Shown here: positions 45,891-55,075 of the stretch, one piece after another
How positions within the stretch are numbered: position 1 is the first letter of the stretch
Layout: each line of letters opens with the position of its first letter
Source: JACMLD01 sp038229695
Lineage (GTDB): Bacteria > Bacteroidota > Bacteroidia > Chitinophagales > Chitinophagaceae
NCBI GenBank assembly: GCA_038229695.1
Contig: JBBROE010000002.1
Coordinates: 22,996 to 86,995, forward strand
Length of the DNA stretch: 64,000 bases
Direction of reading: 5' to 3'
The notes under the pieces: model-generated
Seen by the model: the letters and a program-made list of their open reading frames with translations, nothing else
Told to the model about the DNA's origin: nothing
Databases searched by the model: none
Made by a program: the position numbers and the translations under genes

Positions 45891-47891
45891 CTAATAAGCC
45901 ATTAGTTGGCGAAGCCTGCCGTCCAGCCTGCTTTGCGCCATAAAATTTTTCTCCAGGGTGCTGTTAAACGGTACCGGTGTATCCAGTGAGGCACAGCGAA
46001 GTACAGGGGCGTCGAGTACATCAAAACAGTGTTCTGTGATCCAGGCGGATACCTCGGCCCCGATGCCGCCGGTGAGCGTATCTTCATGCAGAACAAGGAC
46101 TTTCCCGTTTTTTCGTACCGTGGCGGCAATTGCGGGGTAATCGAGGGGCAGCAGCGTACGCAAATCGAGGATCTCCAGGCTGGTGCCGGGGTTGGCTGCT
46201 GACCAGGCCTGTGCCCAGTGAACGCCCGATCCATAGGTGATAACGGAAATTTCCTCACCCTGCTGTACAATTTTTGCCTTGCCGATTTCGGTTTCGTAAT
46301 AATGCGCCGGAACGGGTCCGCTTACGCTTCTGTACAAAGCCTTGTGTTCGAAAAATAAAACAGGGTTAGGATCCTGGATGGCGGCCAGCAACAGGCCTTT
46401 GGCATCTTCAGGATTGGACGGATAGACCACTTTCAAGCCGGGGGTATGCACAAACCAGGCCTCATTGCACTGGCTGTGAAACGGGCCTGCCCCCATGCCA
46501 CCACCGCAGGGCATGCGGATAACCACTTCTGCCGACTGCCCCCAGCGATAATGAATTTTCGCCAGGTTATTCACGACCTGGTTAAAGCCTGAGGTGATAA
46601 AGTCTGCAAATTGCATTTCCACCACGCTTTTCATGCCTTCCAGGCTCAGGCCGAGAGCGGCTCCCAGCACGGCACTTTCACAAAGCGGCGTATTGCGTAC
46701 CCTTGCTGCGCCAAATTTTTCGAGGAAGCCTTCAGTAATTTTAAAGGCCCCCCCATAACCGGCAATATCCTGGCCCATCAGTACCAGGTCCTGGTTTCTT
46801 TCCATGGCCTGCCAGAGCCCCTGCCGGATAGCGTCAATAAAACGCAGCTCCGGTAATGTGTCCTGCGCCTTGCCGTGGCCGCGGGGGTCACGGTCTTCTT
46901 CAAACGAAAATACAGGCGGGGCGTATACCGCAGCCAGCTCCCCGGCACTGTCAGCAACGAGGGCATGAGATTCAGCGAGCGCAAGTTCTGCTTCTATGTG
47001 CTCCCGGATGGACGCCTTTATTTCCACGGCATCTTCAGCGGTAATAACCTGCTGGATGATCAGAAACAGCTCAAAATTTTTAATGGGGTCATCCAGTTCC
47101 CAACGCGTAAACATTTCTTTGGGTACGTATTTGATGCCGCTGGCTTCTTCATGGCCGCGCATGCGAAATGTCGTGCATTCGATGAGGTAAGGTTTTTGTT
47201 TGTCGAGACAGTACGCGCGAACTCCTTTTACGGTATTGTACACCTCCAGCAAATTATTGCCATCGATTTTAATCGCTTCCATACCATAGCCGATCGCTTT
47301 ATCGGTAAGCTGCCGGCACCGGAATTGTTCGCTCACCGGTGTGCTAAGGGCATAGCCGTTATTTTCGATGACAAAGATGACCGGGAGTTCCCAGACCGCT
47401 GCCAGGTTCAGCGCTTCGTGGAAATCTCCTTCACTGGTGGCGCCTTCCCCGGTGAAGGCAACGGCTATCTGCCGTTCGTCTTTTAGTTTATGCGCCAATG
47501 CCACCCCGTCGGCTACAGCAAGCTGGGGACCCAGGTGTGAAATCATACCACAAATATGGTTTTCCCGGCTCCCGAAATGAAAACTTCTTTCCCTTCCTTT
47601 ACTGTACCCATCCGGGCTGCCCTGCCATTGGCGGAACAGTTTGTGGAGGGGCATGTTGCGGGCGGTAAAAATACCGAGGTTGCGGTGCAGGGGCATGATC
47701 CAGTCGTCATTATCCAATGCAAGCGTGACGCCAACCGATATTGCTTCCTGCCCGATTCCGCTGAACCACTTGGAGATTTTTCCCTGCCGCAGGAGGACCA
47801 GCATTTTATCCTCGATCATCCGGGGCAGCAGCAGCTGCCTGTAAAGATTCAGCAGTTGGTCCGGACTTATATTTTTCCTGTCAAAATGCAT
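45891..47891 (-). CDS. 2-oxoacid dehydrogenase E1, fused alpha and beta subunits
   Basis: 666 residues. Residues 1 to about 330 are E1-alpha (FSGIGQEAISVG, TPP loop GEGATSEGDFHEA then IENNGYALSTP); residues from about 345 are E1-beta (EMQFADFITSGFNQ, GGGMGAGPFHSQ, VYPSNPEDAKGLL). Such fusions decarboxylate branched-chain or similar 2-oxoacids and pass the acyl group to a lipoyl E2. In the TPP motif the usual GDG reads GEG, so metal binding uses Glu; worth noting. E2 and E3 are not in the window. Confidence 0.94.
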   Translation of the reverse strand: MHFDRKNISPDQLLNLYRQLLLPRMIEDKMLVLLRQGKISKWFSGIGQEAISVGVTLALDNDDWIMPLHRNLGIFTARNMPLHKLFRQWQGSPDGYSKGRERSFHFGSRENHICGMISHLGPQLAVADGVALAHKLKDERQIAVAFTGEGATSEGDFHEALNLAAVWELPVIFVIENNGYALSTPVSEQFRCRQLTDKAIGYGMEAIKIDGNNLLEVYNTVKGVRAYCLDKQKPYLIECTTFRMRGHEEASGIKYVPKEMFTRWELDDPIKNFELFLIIQQVITAEDAVEIKASIREHIEAELALAESHALVADSAGELAAVYAPPVFSFEEDRDPRGHGKAQDTLPELRFIDAIRQGLWQAMERNQDLVLMGQDIAGYGGAFKITEGFLEKFGAARVRNTPLCESAVLGAALGLSLEGMKSVVEMQFADFITSGFNQVVNNLAKIHYRWGQSAEVVIRMPCGGGMGAGPFHSQCNEAWFVHTPGLKVVYPSNPEDAKGLLLAAIQDPNPVLFFEHKALYRSVSGPVPAHYYETEIGKAKIVQQGEEISVITYGSGVHWAQAWSAANPGTSLEILDLRTLLPLDYPAIAATVRKNGKVLVLHEDTLTGGIGAEVSAWITEHCFDVLDAPVLRCASLDTPVPFNSTLEKNFMAQSRLDGRLRQLMAY

Positions 47892-47913
47892 AGTATCGGG
47901 TTGACCCGCCGGT

Positions 47914-49191
47914 TTAAATGACTACCAGTTCATAAAAGTCGCCAGGAACGAGGTAGCGGTTCGCTAATTCCTGTAAATCCGTTGCCGTTACGGCTTTTAT
48001 TTCATCGATGCTGTACTCAAAATGGTTGAGGGGCAGATTATTTAAAAGGATATTTTTCCACTTGCCCATAATGTGAAAGGGTCCGTCAAGGTCGCCGAGT
48101 ACTGAACCCAGGATATAATTTTTGACCAGCAACAATTCATCCTCAGACACCGGCTTACTGCGCAGCAGCGTCATCTCTTTGTACACTTCACTGATGGTTG
48201 CCTCACAAACTTCACGGCCCGCCTCTGTACTGACCATCCAGGCAGACTCCTGCAGGTGACTTTGAATATAGCTATGGATGCCATAGGTATACCCTTTGTC
48301 TTCGCGGATATTGGCCATTAACCGGGAACCAAAAAAGCCGCCGAAAATATTATTCAGCACAGAGGCCCGGATATAATCGGGGTGATGCCTGTTGGGAAAA
48401 CTGCGACCGAGTCGGATCGACCCCTGTACGCCTTCGCTGTCATTGGTAATCCGGTATTTTCTTTCGGGCGACGGCTTGATGGGGTGGGTAACTTTGTTAC
48501 TGTTGGATTGAACGGGAAACTGCCCGAAATGTTTATTGAGGAGTTCACCGATACCTGCGGGTAACTTGCCGGCAATAAAAATAGTAAAGTGGCTATCCTG
48601 GTAATATTGCTGGTAAAAGGAAACTAGTTGCTGGCGGGTGAGGGCATCGTAATCAGCGGCCGATGAATATTTTCCATAGGGGTGATCTATTCCAAAAAGG
48701 TATTCATCTATCAGGCGGCCGGCGACAAATTCACTTTTTTTTAAATTTACTTCAAGGCGTTGCTTGTTGTTTTGCTGGTAGAGCTGAAGTTCGGGCTCAG
48801 GAAATACGGATGTTTTTATCAATTCGGCAACGACCGGCATGAGATCACCGGCATAGCGGGTCAGGCAATGCAGTGAGAGGCCTGCCTTTTCATGTTGTGC
48901 CGACCGGTTAAGGAATGCCCCGTAATATTCGAAGTAGTCGTTGACCTCGAAGGCAGTTTTGGTAGCCGTGCCGTTTTTCAGCAGGTAATTTGTGGTGGAA
49001 GCTACCAGGTTATTCTCCTCGAACGTGTTTCCTGCGGCAAAAATCCATTCTACCTGCAGGACTGCCTCTGCGCCTGCATCGACAGCGTATACTTCCACGC
49101 CGTTGTCAAGTGTAAACTTTTCAAAAGGTTTCAGTTCAAAGTTGAAATCTATCGCGTCTTTTATCGGGGGGGCTTCAGTTCTGTTCAGCAT
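47914..49191 (-). CDS. M16 family peptidase-like protein without the zinc motif
   Basis: 425 residues. Overall M16 fold, with the C-terminal GIHSYIQSHLQESAWMVSTEAG part intact, but the place of HxxEH in the first half reads STTNYLLKNGT, so this partner cannot bind zinc. M16 enzymes of the PqqL/processing-peptidase class work as pairs of one active and one inactive chain. It lies after the active M16 gene on the same strand, and its ATG overlaps the stop of a small ORF by one base. Confidence 0.92.
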   Translation of the reverse strand: MLNRTEAPPIKDAIDFNFELKPFEKFTLDNGVEVYAVDAGAEAVLQVEWIFAAGNTFEENNLVASTTNYLLKNGTATKTAFEVNDYFEYYGAFLNRSAQHEKAGLSLHCLTRYAGDLMPVVAELIKTSVFPEPELQLYQQNNKQRLEVNLKKSEFVAGRLIDEYLFGIDHPYGKYSSAADYDALTRQQLVSFYQQYYQDSHFTIFIAGKLPAGIGELLNKHFGQFPVQSNSNKVTHPIKPSPERKYRITNDSEGVQGSIRLGRSFPNRHHPDYIRASVLNNIFGGFFGSRLMANIREDKGYTYGIHSYIQSHLQESAWMVSTEAGREVCEATISEVYKEMTLLRSKPVSEDELLLVKNYILGSVLGDLDGPFHIMGKWKNILLNNLPLNHFEYSIDEIKAVTATDLQELANRYLVPGDFYELVVI

Positions 49192-49436
49192 TAGACTTGT
49201 TCAATTTTTTTCTCCACCGGCTTATCATAGATATTGAAAAAGCCCGTCGTAAACCCGGTGACGAGTTTTGGAAATGGGTGAAATAGGTGAGCGCAATTAC
49301 CCGTCCTCCGGATCTGGGTCTCGGCCACCCGGATATCGATGGCCAGGAACTTCAATGCAACCTCATGCACCGCCCCACTGAAGAAGGCAATTCTTTCAAC
49401 GCGGCAATCCTGATATGGATGATGATGAGGTTGCAT
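49191..49436 (-). CDS. Small coupled hypothetical protein between two M16 genes
   Basis: 81 residues. The ATG is eight bases after the stop of the active M16 gene, and its own stop overlaps the ATG of the inactive M16 gene (TAATG), so the ORF fills the gap exactly. No signal peptide or span. The sequence (for example VERIAFFSGAVHEVALKFLAID) is not one I recognise. Only context supports it. Confidence 0.5.
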   Translation of the reverse strand: MQPHHHPYQDCRVERIAFFSGAVHEVALKFLAIDIRVAETQIRRTGNCAHLFHPFPKLVTGFTTGFFNIYDKPVEKKIEQV

Positions 49437-49443
49437 AATTTTT

Positions 49444-50688
49444 TCAGGCGGATTGAGCTGCGCGATAATACAATGTGCTGCAATTATCAGGGTTAAAAAT
49501 TTTTGCAGCATGTTCGCACAGTTCCTGCCGGCTGATGGCATGGTATTTCGACAGCTCCTCGTTGATCAGGTTGGCATTACCCAGCAGTTCGTAAGAAGCG
49601 AGATTGGCGGCGCGGCTCATGATGCTCATGTCTTCAAAAGAAAGGGCTGCTTCCGTTTTATTTTTAACCTTTTGCAATTCTTTTTCTTCGATGAGCGTGG
49701 TCATGAGCCGGCGGGTCTCTTCTTCTACGGCTTTGTCGGCCATTTCCATGTCGACGCCCCTGACCAGTTTGCCTTCTATCACAAACAACCCCGGATCGGT
49801 ACTGCCGTACTGGTAACAATCGATCTGGCTGAACAGCTGTTTTTCTTTCACGAGTGCCTGGTACAGGCGCGAAGATCCGCCACCGCCAAGAATGTCCGTG
49901 ATCAGTTCGGCTGCGTAATAACCATCATCCAGGCGGGCGGCCATATGCCAGCATTTGTACAGCGCATCAATGGGAACATCCGCTGTGACCGACGCCTTCC
50001 GTGCTGCTGTTTGCGGGGGCTCGGCGGCAATCTCCCGGTTGTATTTTTTGCCTGCGGGGATCGGACCAAACCATTTTTCAGCCAGCCGTTTTACCTCTTC
50101 CGTATTGGTATTACCCGCCACCACCAGTATTGCGTTGGCGGGACAGTAATGTTTGGAAAAAAATTTCTTCACGTCCGCGATCGTAGCGTTTTCAATATGG
50201 CTGAGATCCTTGCCAATCGTTTGCCAGCGGTAAGGATGCGTGGTGTAGGCCAGCTCACGCATTTTAAACCAGACATCGCCGTAGGGCTTGTTGATGTAAT
50301 GCTCCTTAAATTCTTCCATCACCACTTTCCGCTGCACGTTCAGGCTTTTCCGGCTGAATGCCAGGCTTAGCATCCGGTCACTTTCCAGCCAGAATGCAGT
50401 TTCTATATTTTCTTTGGGAAGCTGTGCATAATAATTGGTGAGATCATTCGTAGTGTAGGCATTGTTCTCGCCTCCTGCCAGCTGCAGGGGATCATCGTAG
50501 GAAGGGATATTCACACTTCCCCCGAACATCAGGTGTTCAAAAAGATGGGCAAAGCCGGTCTTACCGGGATTTTCATCTCTTGCGCCAACATCATACATCA
50601 CGTTCACTACCACCATGGGCGTTGCGGTATCGGGGTGAACCAACACCCGCATTCCGTTGTCCAGGATGAACCGGTCAAATTGAATCAT
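49444..50688 (-). CDS. M16 family zinc peptidase
   Basis: 414 residues from the ATG at 50688, which gives the usual start FDRFILDNGMRVLVHPD; an ATG 19 codons upstream would add a signal-like segment. Zinc motif GFAHLFEHLMF with HxxEH at His48, Glu51 and His52. It degrades or processes peptides, probably together with the zinc-free M16 chain encoded further downstream. Cellular place depends on the start: cytosolic with the short form, periplasmic with the long. Confidence 0.93.
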   Translation of the reverse strand: MIQFDRFILDNGMRVLVHPDTATPMVVVNVMYDVGARDENPGKTGFAHLFEHLMFGGSVNIPSYDDPLQLAGGENNAYTTNDLTNYYAQLPKENIETAFWLESDRMLSLAFSRKSLNVQRKVVMEEFKEHYINKPYGDVWFKMRELAYTTHPYRWQTIGKDLSHIENATIADVKKFFSKHYCPANAILVVAGNTNTEEVKRLAEKWFGPIPAGKKYNREIAAEPPQTAARKASVTADVPIDALYKCWHMAARLDDGYYAAELITDILGGGGSSRLYQALVKEKQLFSQIDCYQYGSTDPGLFVIEGKLVRGVDMEMADKAVEEETRRLMTTLIEEKELQKVKNKTEAALSFEDMSIMSRAANLASYELLGNANLINEELSKYHAISRQELCEHAAKIFNPDNCSTLYYRAAQSA

Positions 50689-50741
50689 AATTGTTGTTAA
50701 AGTAAGGCAAGTTACAAAGAGTGGGAGAAAATAAGATCGCA

Positions 50742-51944
50742 TCAAAAAATGCGCTTCACTTTCAGGGTGAGCAACAGCGGTGCCCTGTTGCGGTAAACCA
50801 GGATTTTAACTTTTTCTCCTGTATTCTGCAGTGCCGCCTTGTAGACCTGGATGTTTTTGCTGAAGTTGTTGTTGACGCCCATGATGATGTCGTCCGGCTG
50901 AAACCCGGCTTTTTCAGCGGGCGACCCTTTCATGATATCAGTAATCACCACTTGGTTATTAATGAGGTAGAAATTCAGCCCGGTATAGGAATAGTCAAAG
51001 AAGTCTCGAAAGTGGGTATTGGGCGTAATGTATACGTCGCGTTTAGCATAATTGATGATCACGTTGAAACGCCTGAGCAGGTCGTTGCCAATCAGTCCGC
51101 CCAGATAGGGATAAGAAGTTACATTGAAATCATCTTCAAAAATATAAGCCGGTACCTTTTTAAAGCGATAGGGTCCCAGCCGGAAACTTTTGACGATGGT
51201 TAGCTCCATCTGTTTTTTCCCTCCCAGACCTTCCACCTGGGTAAGCACCTTTTTTCTTTTCGCGCTGAAGAGGGTACTGTCCTCCGCAAAGTCCTGCGAC
51301 AGCAGCAGGCAGAGTCCCGCCCCGGTGTCAAAATAAAAACGGGCAGTCCGCTCCGAGTTGTCGCTGATGCGGGCAGACTGAATCAGTAAATTTACCAGCA
51401 AAGGCTTCAGCAGGTGTCCTCCTTTGGGATATTTCATGGAACCCTTGGAGAAAACATGGATCAGTGAACTGTCGTAGTTGATTTTTACGATGTAACGATT
51501 AAAAAAACTGTAGCCGATAATGCCGTCAATATGCTCGCCGTAAACCGAGGTGAGGATATCGTAATCATTAATGTGAAAGTTTAGACTGTCCACCTGCAAT
51601 CCCGGCAGGTGGAGCGTGTTGTTATAGGCAAAGGAAACCTGCCGGATGCCGGCAATACCCCTGATTGACTTGTCTGATAACTTCACTGGTAATTTCAGCG
51701 CGGCTACCGTCTGTGAGTCGAGGGAGATTCCGCCGCTGCCGGTATCCAGGATAAAGTTGAGTGAGTCGGGAATATCGTTCACCCTGCCCTTTATAACGAT
51801 TACGCCGCCGCTGAACTGCCGGAAGGAAAATGTGGTGAGTAGCCGGGACGGCGATTCAACAAACTCTTCCTGTGCTGCCGCCGTTAAACAAATAGCGGAG
51901 AGCAGGGAGAACAGCAGCGGTATCAGGCAATCGTATCGTTTCAC
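50742..51944 (-). CDS. Retropepsin-like aspartyl protease with a PDZ domain
   Basis: 400 residues from a GTG at 51944, placing a signal peptide (LLFSLLSAICLTAAAQ) at the N-terminus; a frame to 52022 is open but would bury the signal. Two pseudo-aspartyl domains each with a catalytic-type triplet: FILDTGSGGISLD and YFDTGAGLCLLL. A C-terminal PDZ domain follows (about 310-400; KGSPAEKAGFQPDDIIMGVNN). Such proteins are exported processing proteases in Bacteroidota. It ends where the longer M16 start lies, so the two could be one unit. Confidence 0.9.
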   Translation of the reverse strand: MKRYDCLIPLLFSLLSAICLTAAAQEEFVESPSRLLTTFSFRQFSGGVIVIKGRVNDIPDSLNFILDTGSGGISLDSQTVAALKLPVKLSDKSIRGIAGIRQVSFAYNNTLHLPGLQVDSLNFHINDYDILTSVYGEHIDGIIGYSFFNRYIVKINYDSSLIHVFSKGSMKYPKGGHLLKPLLVNLLIQSARISDNSERTARFYFDTGAGLCLLLSQDFAEDSTLFSAKRKKVLTQVEGLGGKKQMELTIVKSFRLGPYRFKKVPAYIFEDDFNVTSYPYLGGLIGNDLLRRFNVIINYAKRDVYITPNTHFRDFFDYSYTGLNFYLINNQVVITDIMKGSPAEKAGFQPDDIIMGVNNNFSKNIQVYKAALQNTGEKVKILVYRNRAPLLLTLKVKRIF

Positions 51945-52185
51945 AGCTTCCGTTTTCTTCAACGAAGAGGCCGGAGGGGTTAATCTTCTTGGCGGAAAGT
52001 TTCCTCCCATAAGCATTAACAAGTTACAACAAGCGATACAATTTAAACCAGCCGTTTATGTATTAACTGAAATATATTTGCCTGCCCTGGAGGATGTACT
52101 CCCAGCGCCCCCGTGAAAACAGGTAAGCAGATGATATTATCGTTCTACTTTCCTGCCAGATACCTTATTACCAAAAAAAATTAAT

Positions 52186-53664
52186 ATGCAGCTAAAAAAG
52201 ACAATGTTCATGGCCGGTAGCCTGTTGCTGGCAGCCGTCGCAGCTTTCGCCCAGCAAAAACAGCCGCCCGCTCTGAACGCGATTACCGTGGCTGATCTCA
52301 CTACCGACATGTATGCCCTCGCAGGAGACCAGTTCAGGGGCAGGGAAGCCGGAACACCTGATGAATTGAAAGCCGCGGTTTGGTGGGCGGATAAAATGCG
52401 CCGGGAGGGTATTCTTCCTGCGGGAGAAGACGGCACTTATTTCCAGTATTTTTCCATGCGTCGTACCCGCTTATCTTCTGCGTCACAAATTATGCTGGGT
52501 GATCATCCACTGGCACTCTGGGCGGATGTGCTGGTTTTTCAAAACAGGCCGGTTAGCCTGTCGCTGCCGGTACTGTACGTTACTAACGCCGATGCCTCCA
52601 CGCTGGATAAGCTTGATTTGAAGGGAAAAGCCGTGGCAATCCTGATGTCGGCATCAGGGATAAACCTCGATGTTTCACTGGCCGACAGGCGATATCCTTC
52701 CTATGTTACCCGGAAATATGTTCCGGAGCTCACCAAACGCGGTGCCGCTGCGGTAATCCTGGTAGCAGACGAACAGGGCGAAAAAAGCTGGAGCCAGGTG
52801 GTACCTGCCCTGAGCCGCGGATCCTATGAAGTGGGTGAGCCGGCAGCGCCGGCTAATGCGTCACAGGCAGTTGTGCTGTGGATGCACGCGGCAGACAGCG
52901 CGCTGTTGAAAACCAACCCAACGCTCTCCCTTACCATCCAGGCGGAACACTTCGATTACCCTTCCGTTAACATCATCGGCCGCCTAGCCGGTACCGATCC
53001 CGTCCTGAAAAACGAGTTTGTCCTTTACAGCGGTCACAACGATCATGACGGGGTGCGGCAGCCCTACGGTACCGATTCAATTTATAACGGCGCAGACGAC
53101 AATGCCTCGGTAAGTGTAGCCATGCTGGCCATTGCCCGGGCATTTAAAAAAGTACCCGCGAAAAGATCGATTCTTTTCGTGTTCCACGGTGCGGAAGAAA
53201 GGGGATTGCTGGGGTCGAAATATTATGCCCTTCATCCCACGGTCGACAAGAACAAGGTGGTCGCCGTCCTCAACGGCGATATGATTGGCCGCAACAACCC
53301 CGACAGCGCAGCGCTGCTGGGTGTACAGCCTCCGCACCGCAATTCAGCAGACCTCGTAAAAATAGCGCTGGAGGCCAATAAAGAAGGGCCCAACTTTAAA
53401 CTGGACACCCTGTGGGATAAAACCACTCACGTGGAAAACTGGTACTTTCGCAGCGATCACCTGTCCTATGCGCGCGCCGGCTATCCGGCCATCTTTTTCA
53501 GCACCCTGCTCCATCCCATTTACCACACCCCGATGGATGAGCCGAAAAATATCGATTTTAAAAAACTGAAGAAGATGACGGACTGGATGTACCGCACCGG
53601 CTGGATACTGGCGAACAGTGCTACCCGGCCGGCGCTGGATAAAGACTTCAGGCTGGAACGGTAA
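52186..53664 (+). CDS. M28 family zinc peptidase with PA domain
   Basis: 492 residues with a signal peptide (about 8-20). An N-terminal PA-like domain (about 95-230) precedes the M28 catalytic domain: zinc ligands in SGHNDHDG and GADDNASVS, the catalytic HGAEERGLLGS (Glu), NGDMIGRN and FRSDHLSYARAG (last His). Two zinc ions are typical; aminopeptidase or carboxypeptidase activity outside the cytoplasm is expected. ATG at 52186. Confidence 0.93.
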   Translation: MQLKKTMFMAGSLLLAAVAAFAQQKQPPALNAITVADLTTDMYALAGDQFRGREAGTPDELKAAVWWADKMRREGILPAGEDGTYFQYFSMRRTRLSSASQIMLGDHPLALWADVLVFQNRPVSLSLPVLYVTNADASTLDKLDLKGKAVAILMSASGINLDVSLADRRYPSYVTRKYVPELTKRGAAAVILVADEQGEKSWSQVVPALSRGSYEVGEPAAPANASQAVVLWMHAADSALLKTNPTLSLTIQAEHFDYPSVNIIGRLAGTDPVLKNEFVLYSGHNDHDGVRQPYGTDSIYNGADDNASVSVAMLAIARAFKKVPAKRSILFVFHGAEERGLLGSKYYALHPTVDKNKVVAVLNGDMIGRNNPDSAALLGVQPPHRNSADLVKIALEANKEGPNFKLDTLWDKTTHVENWYFRSDHLSYARAGYPAIFFSTLLHPIYHTPMDEPKNIDFKKLKKMTDWMYRTGWILANSATRPALDKDFRLER

Positions 53665-53749
53665 ATCAGCTTCAGCAGATAAAATAACCGGTCCCCGGCA
53701 ACTTTAATGACCGCCTGCTGTTATCAGAGCAAGCTTAATCAATGATTTT

Positions 53750-54877
53750 ATGTTCGATCTCGGAACGCTCTACCAAAAAGCCCTGAATTTTGACTTCCTG
53801 ACCGTCGAAGAAGGAGTTTTCCTCTTCGAAAATGCCCCCCTTGCAGAACTGATGCAGGTGGCTGACGAACTTCGCAAAATCCAGGTCCCCCACAACAGGG
53901 TCACATGGATCATCGACAGGAATGTAAACACGACCAATGTCTGCATCGCCAATTGTAAATTCTGTAATTTCTACCGGGTGCCCGGTCACGCCGATGCCTA
54001 TATCACCGATATTGAAACATACAAACGCAAAATCGACGAGACCTTCCGGCTTGGCGGTGAACAGCTGCTGTTGCAGGGTGGTCACCATCCCGGGCTGGGC
54101 CTGCAGTATTACGTGGATACCTTCCGTGAGCTAAAACAGCTGTACCCGGCGTTAAAACTGCATGCGCTGGGGCCGCCAGAAGTGGCCCATATCACGAAAC
54201 TGGAAAAATCCACCCACCGCGAAGTGCTCCTTGCACTAAAGGAAGCCGGGCTGGATTCACTCCCGGGCCCGGGTGCGGAAATCCTGGTAGACCGCGTCCG
54301 GCGGCTGATCAGTAAAGGCAAATGCGGGTCAGAAGAATGGCTGTCGATCATGGAGACCGCCCACCAGCTGCACCTCACCACTTCAGCCACTATGATGTTC
54401 GGTCACGTGGAAACGGTCGCGGAACGGTTTGAACACCTGGTAAAGATCAGGGACGTGCAGGCGAAAAAACCCGCTGACGCCAAGGGGTTCATTGCTTTCA
54501 TCCCCTGGACGTTCCAGGATGTAGACACGTTGCTCGCCCGCATCCGCGGCGTACAGAACCTGGTAACTGCCGAGGAATACATCCGTATGATTGCTATGAG
54601 CCGAATCATGCTACCCAACGTCAAAAACATCCAGGCGTCCTGGCTTACGGTCGGCAAACAGGTAGCCCAGATCTGCCTGCAGGCTGGCGCCAACGACTTT
54701 GGTTCAATCATGATCGAAGAAAATGTAGTGAGTGCCGCCGGAGCACCTCACCGGTTTACCTATAAAGGCATCCAGGAAGCAATACGCGAGGCTGGTTTTG
54801 AACCCCAGCTCCGCAACCAGCAATATGAATTTCGCCGCATCCCAGAAACCATCGAAGAACAGGTGATCACGTATTAA
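53750..54877 (+). CDS. mqnC: Cyclic dehypoxanthinyl futalosine synthase
   Basis: 375 residues; radical SAM enzyme that closes the ring of dehypoxanthine futalosine in the futalosine route to menaquinone. The 4Fe-4S motif CxxxCxxC is CIANCKFC with Cys65, Cys69 and Cys72. LLLQGGHHPGLGLQYYVD, DSLPGPGAEILVDRVRR, MMFGHVETVAERFEH, FIPWTFQDVD and NIQASWLTVG separate it from its paralogue MqnE. Followed by a terminator. Other mqn genes are not in this window. Confidence 0.94.
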   Translation: MFDLGTLYQKALNFDFLTVEEGVFLFENAPLAELMQVADELRKIQVPHNRVTWIIDRNVNTTNVCIANCKFCNFYRVPGHADAYITDIETYKRKIDETFRLGGEQLLLQGGHHPGLGLQYYVDTFRELKQLYPALKLHALGPPEVAHITKLEKSTHREVLLALKEAGLDSLPGPGAEILVDRVRRLISKGKCGSEEWLSIMETAHQLHLTTSATMMFGHVETVAERFEHLVKIRDVQAKKPADAKGFIAFIPWTFQDVDTLLARIRGVQNLVTAEEYIRMIAMSRIMLPNVKNIQASWLTVGKQVAQICLQAGANDFGSIMIEENVVSAAGAPHRFTYKGIQEAIREAGFEPQLRNQQYEFRRIPETIEEQVITY

Positions 54878-54903
54878 GCACTTCTCCACGCTGGATAAAT
54901 ACT

Positions 54904-54933
54904 AAAAGGCACCGGATTACCGGTGCTTTTTTT
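54904..54933 (+). terminator. Terminator of mqnC
   Basis: A seven-base stem (GCACCGG / CCGGTGC) with an ATTA loop, flanked by an A run and followed by seven Ts. It ends mqnC before the sensor kinase gene. Confidence 0.85.
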
Positions 54934-55075
54934 ATGGCTGGTCAGCGATCGCCATTCTACCCGTTCATTTCCGCCACCCGCCAAGTATAAACCCCTAGGG
55001 AATTCTAAAATACCAGCCAGGAGCCAATATTACAGTGGGTTTCCGAGTTATAGGTGTATTATACCCTGATGAAAC

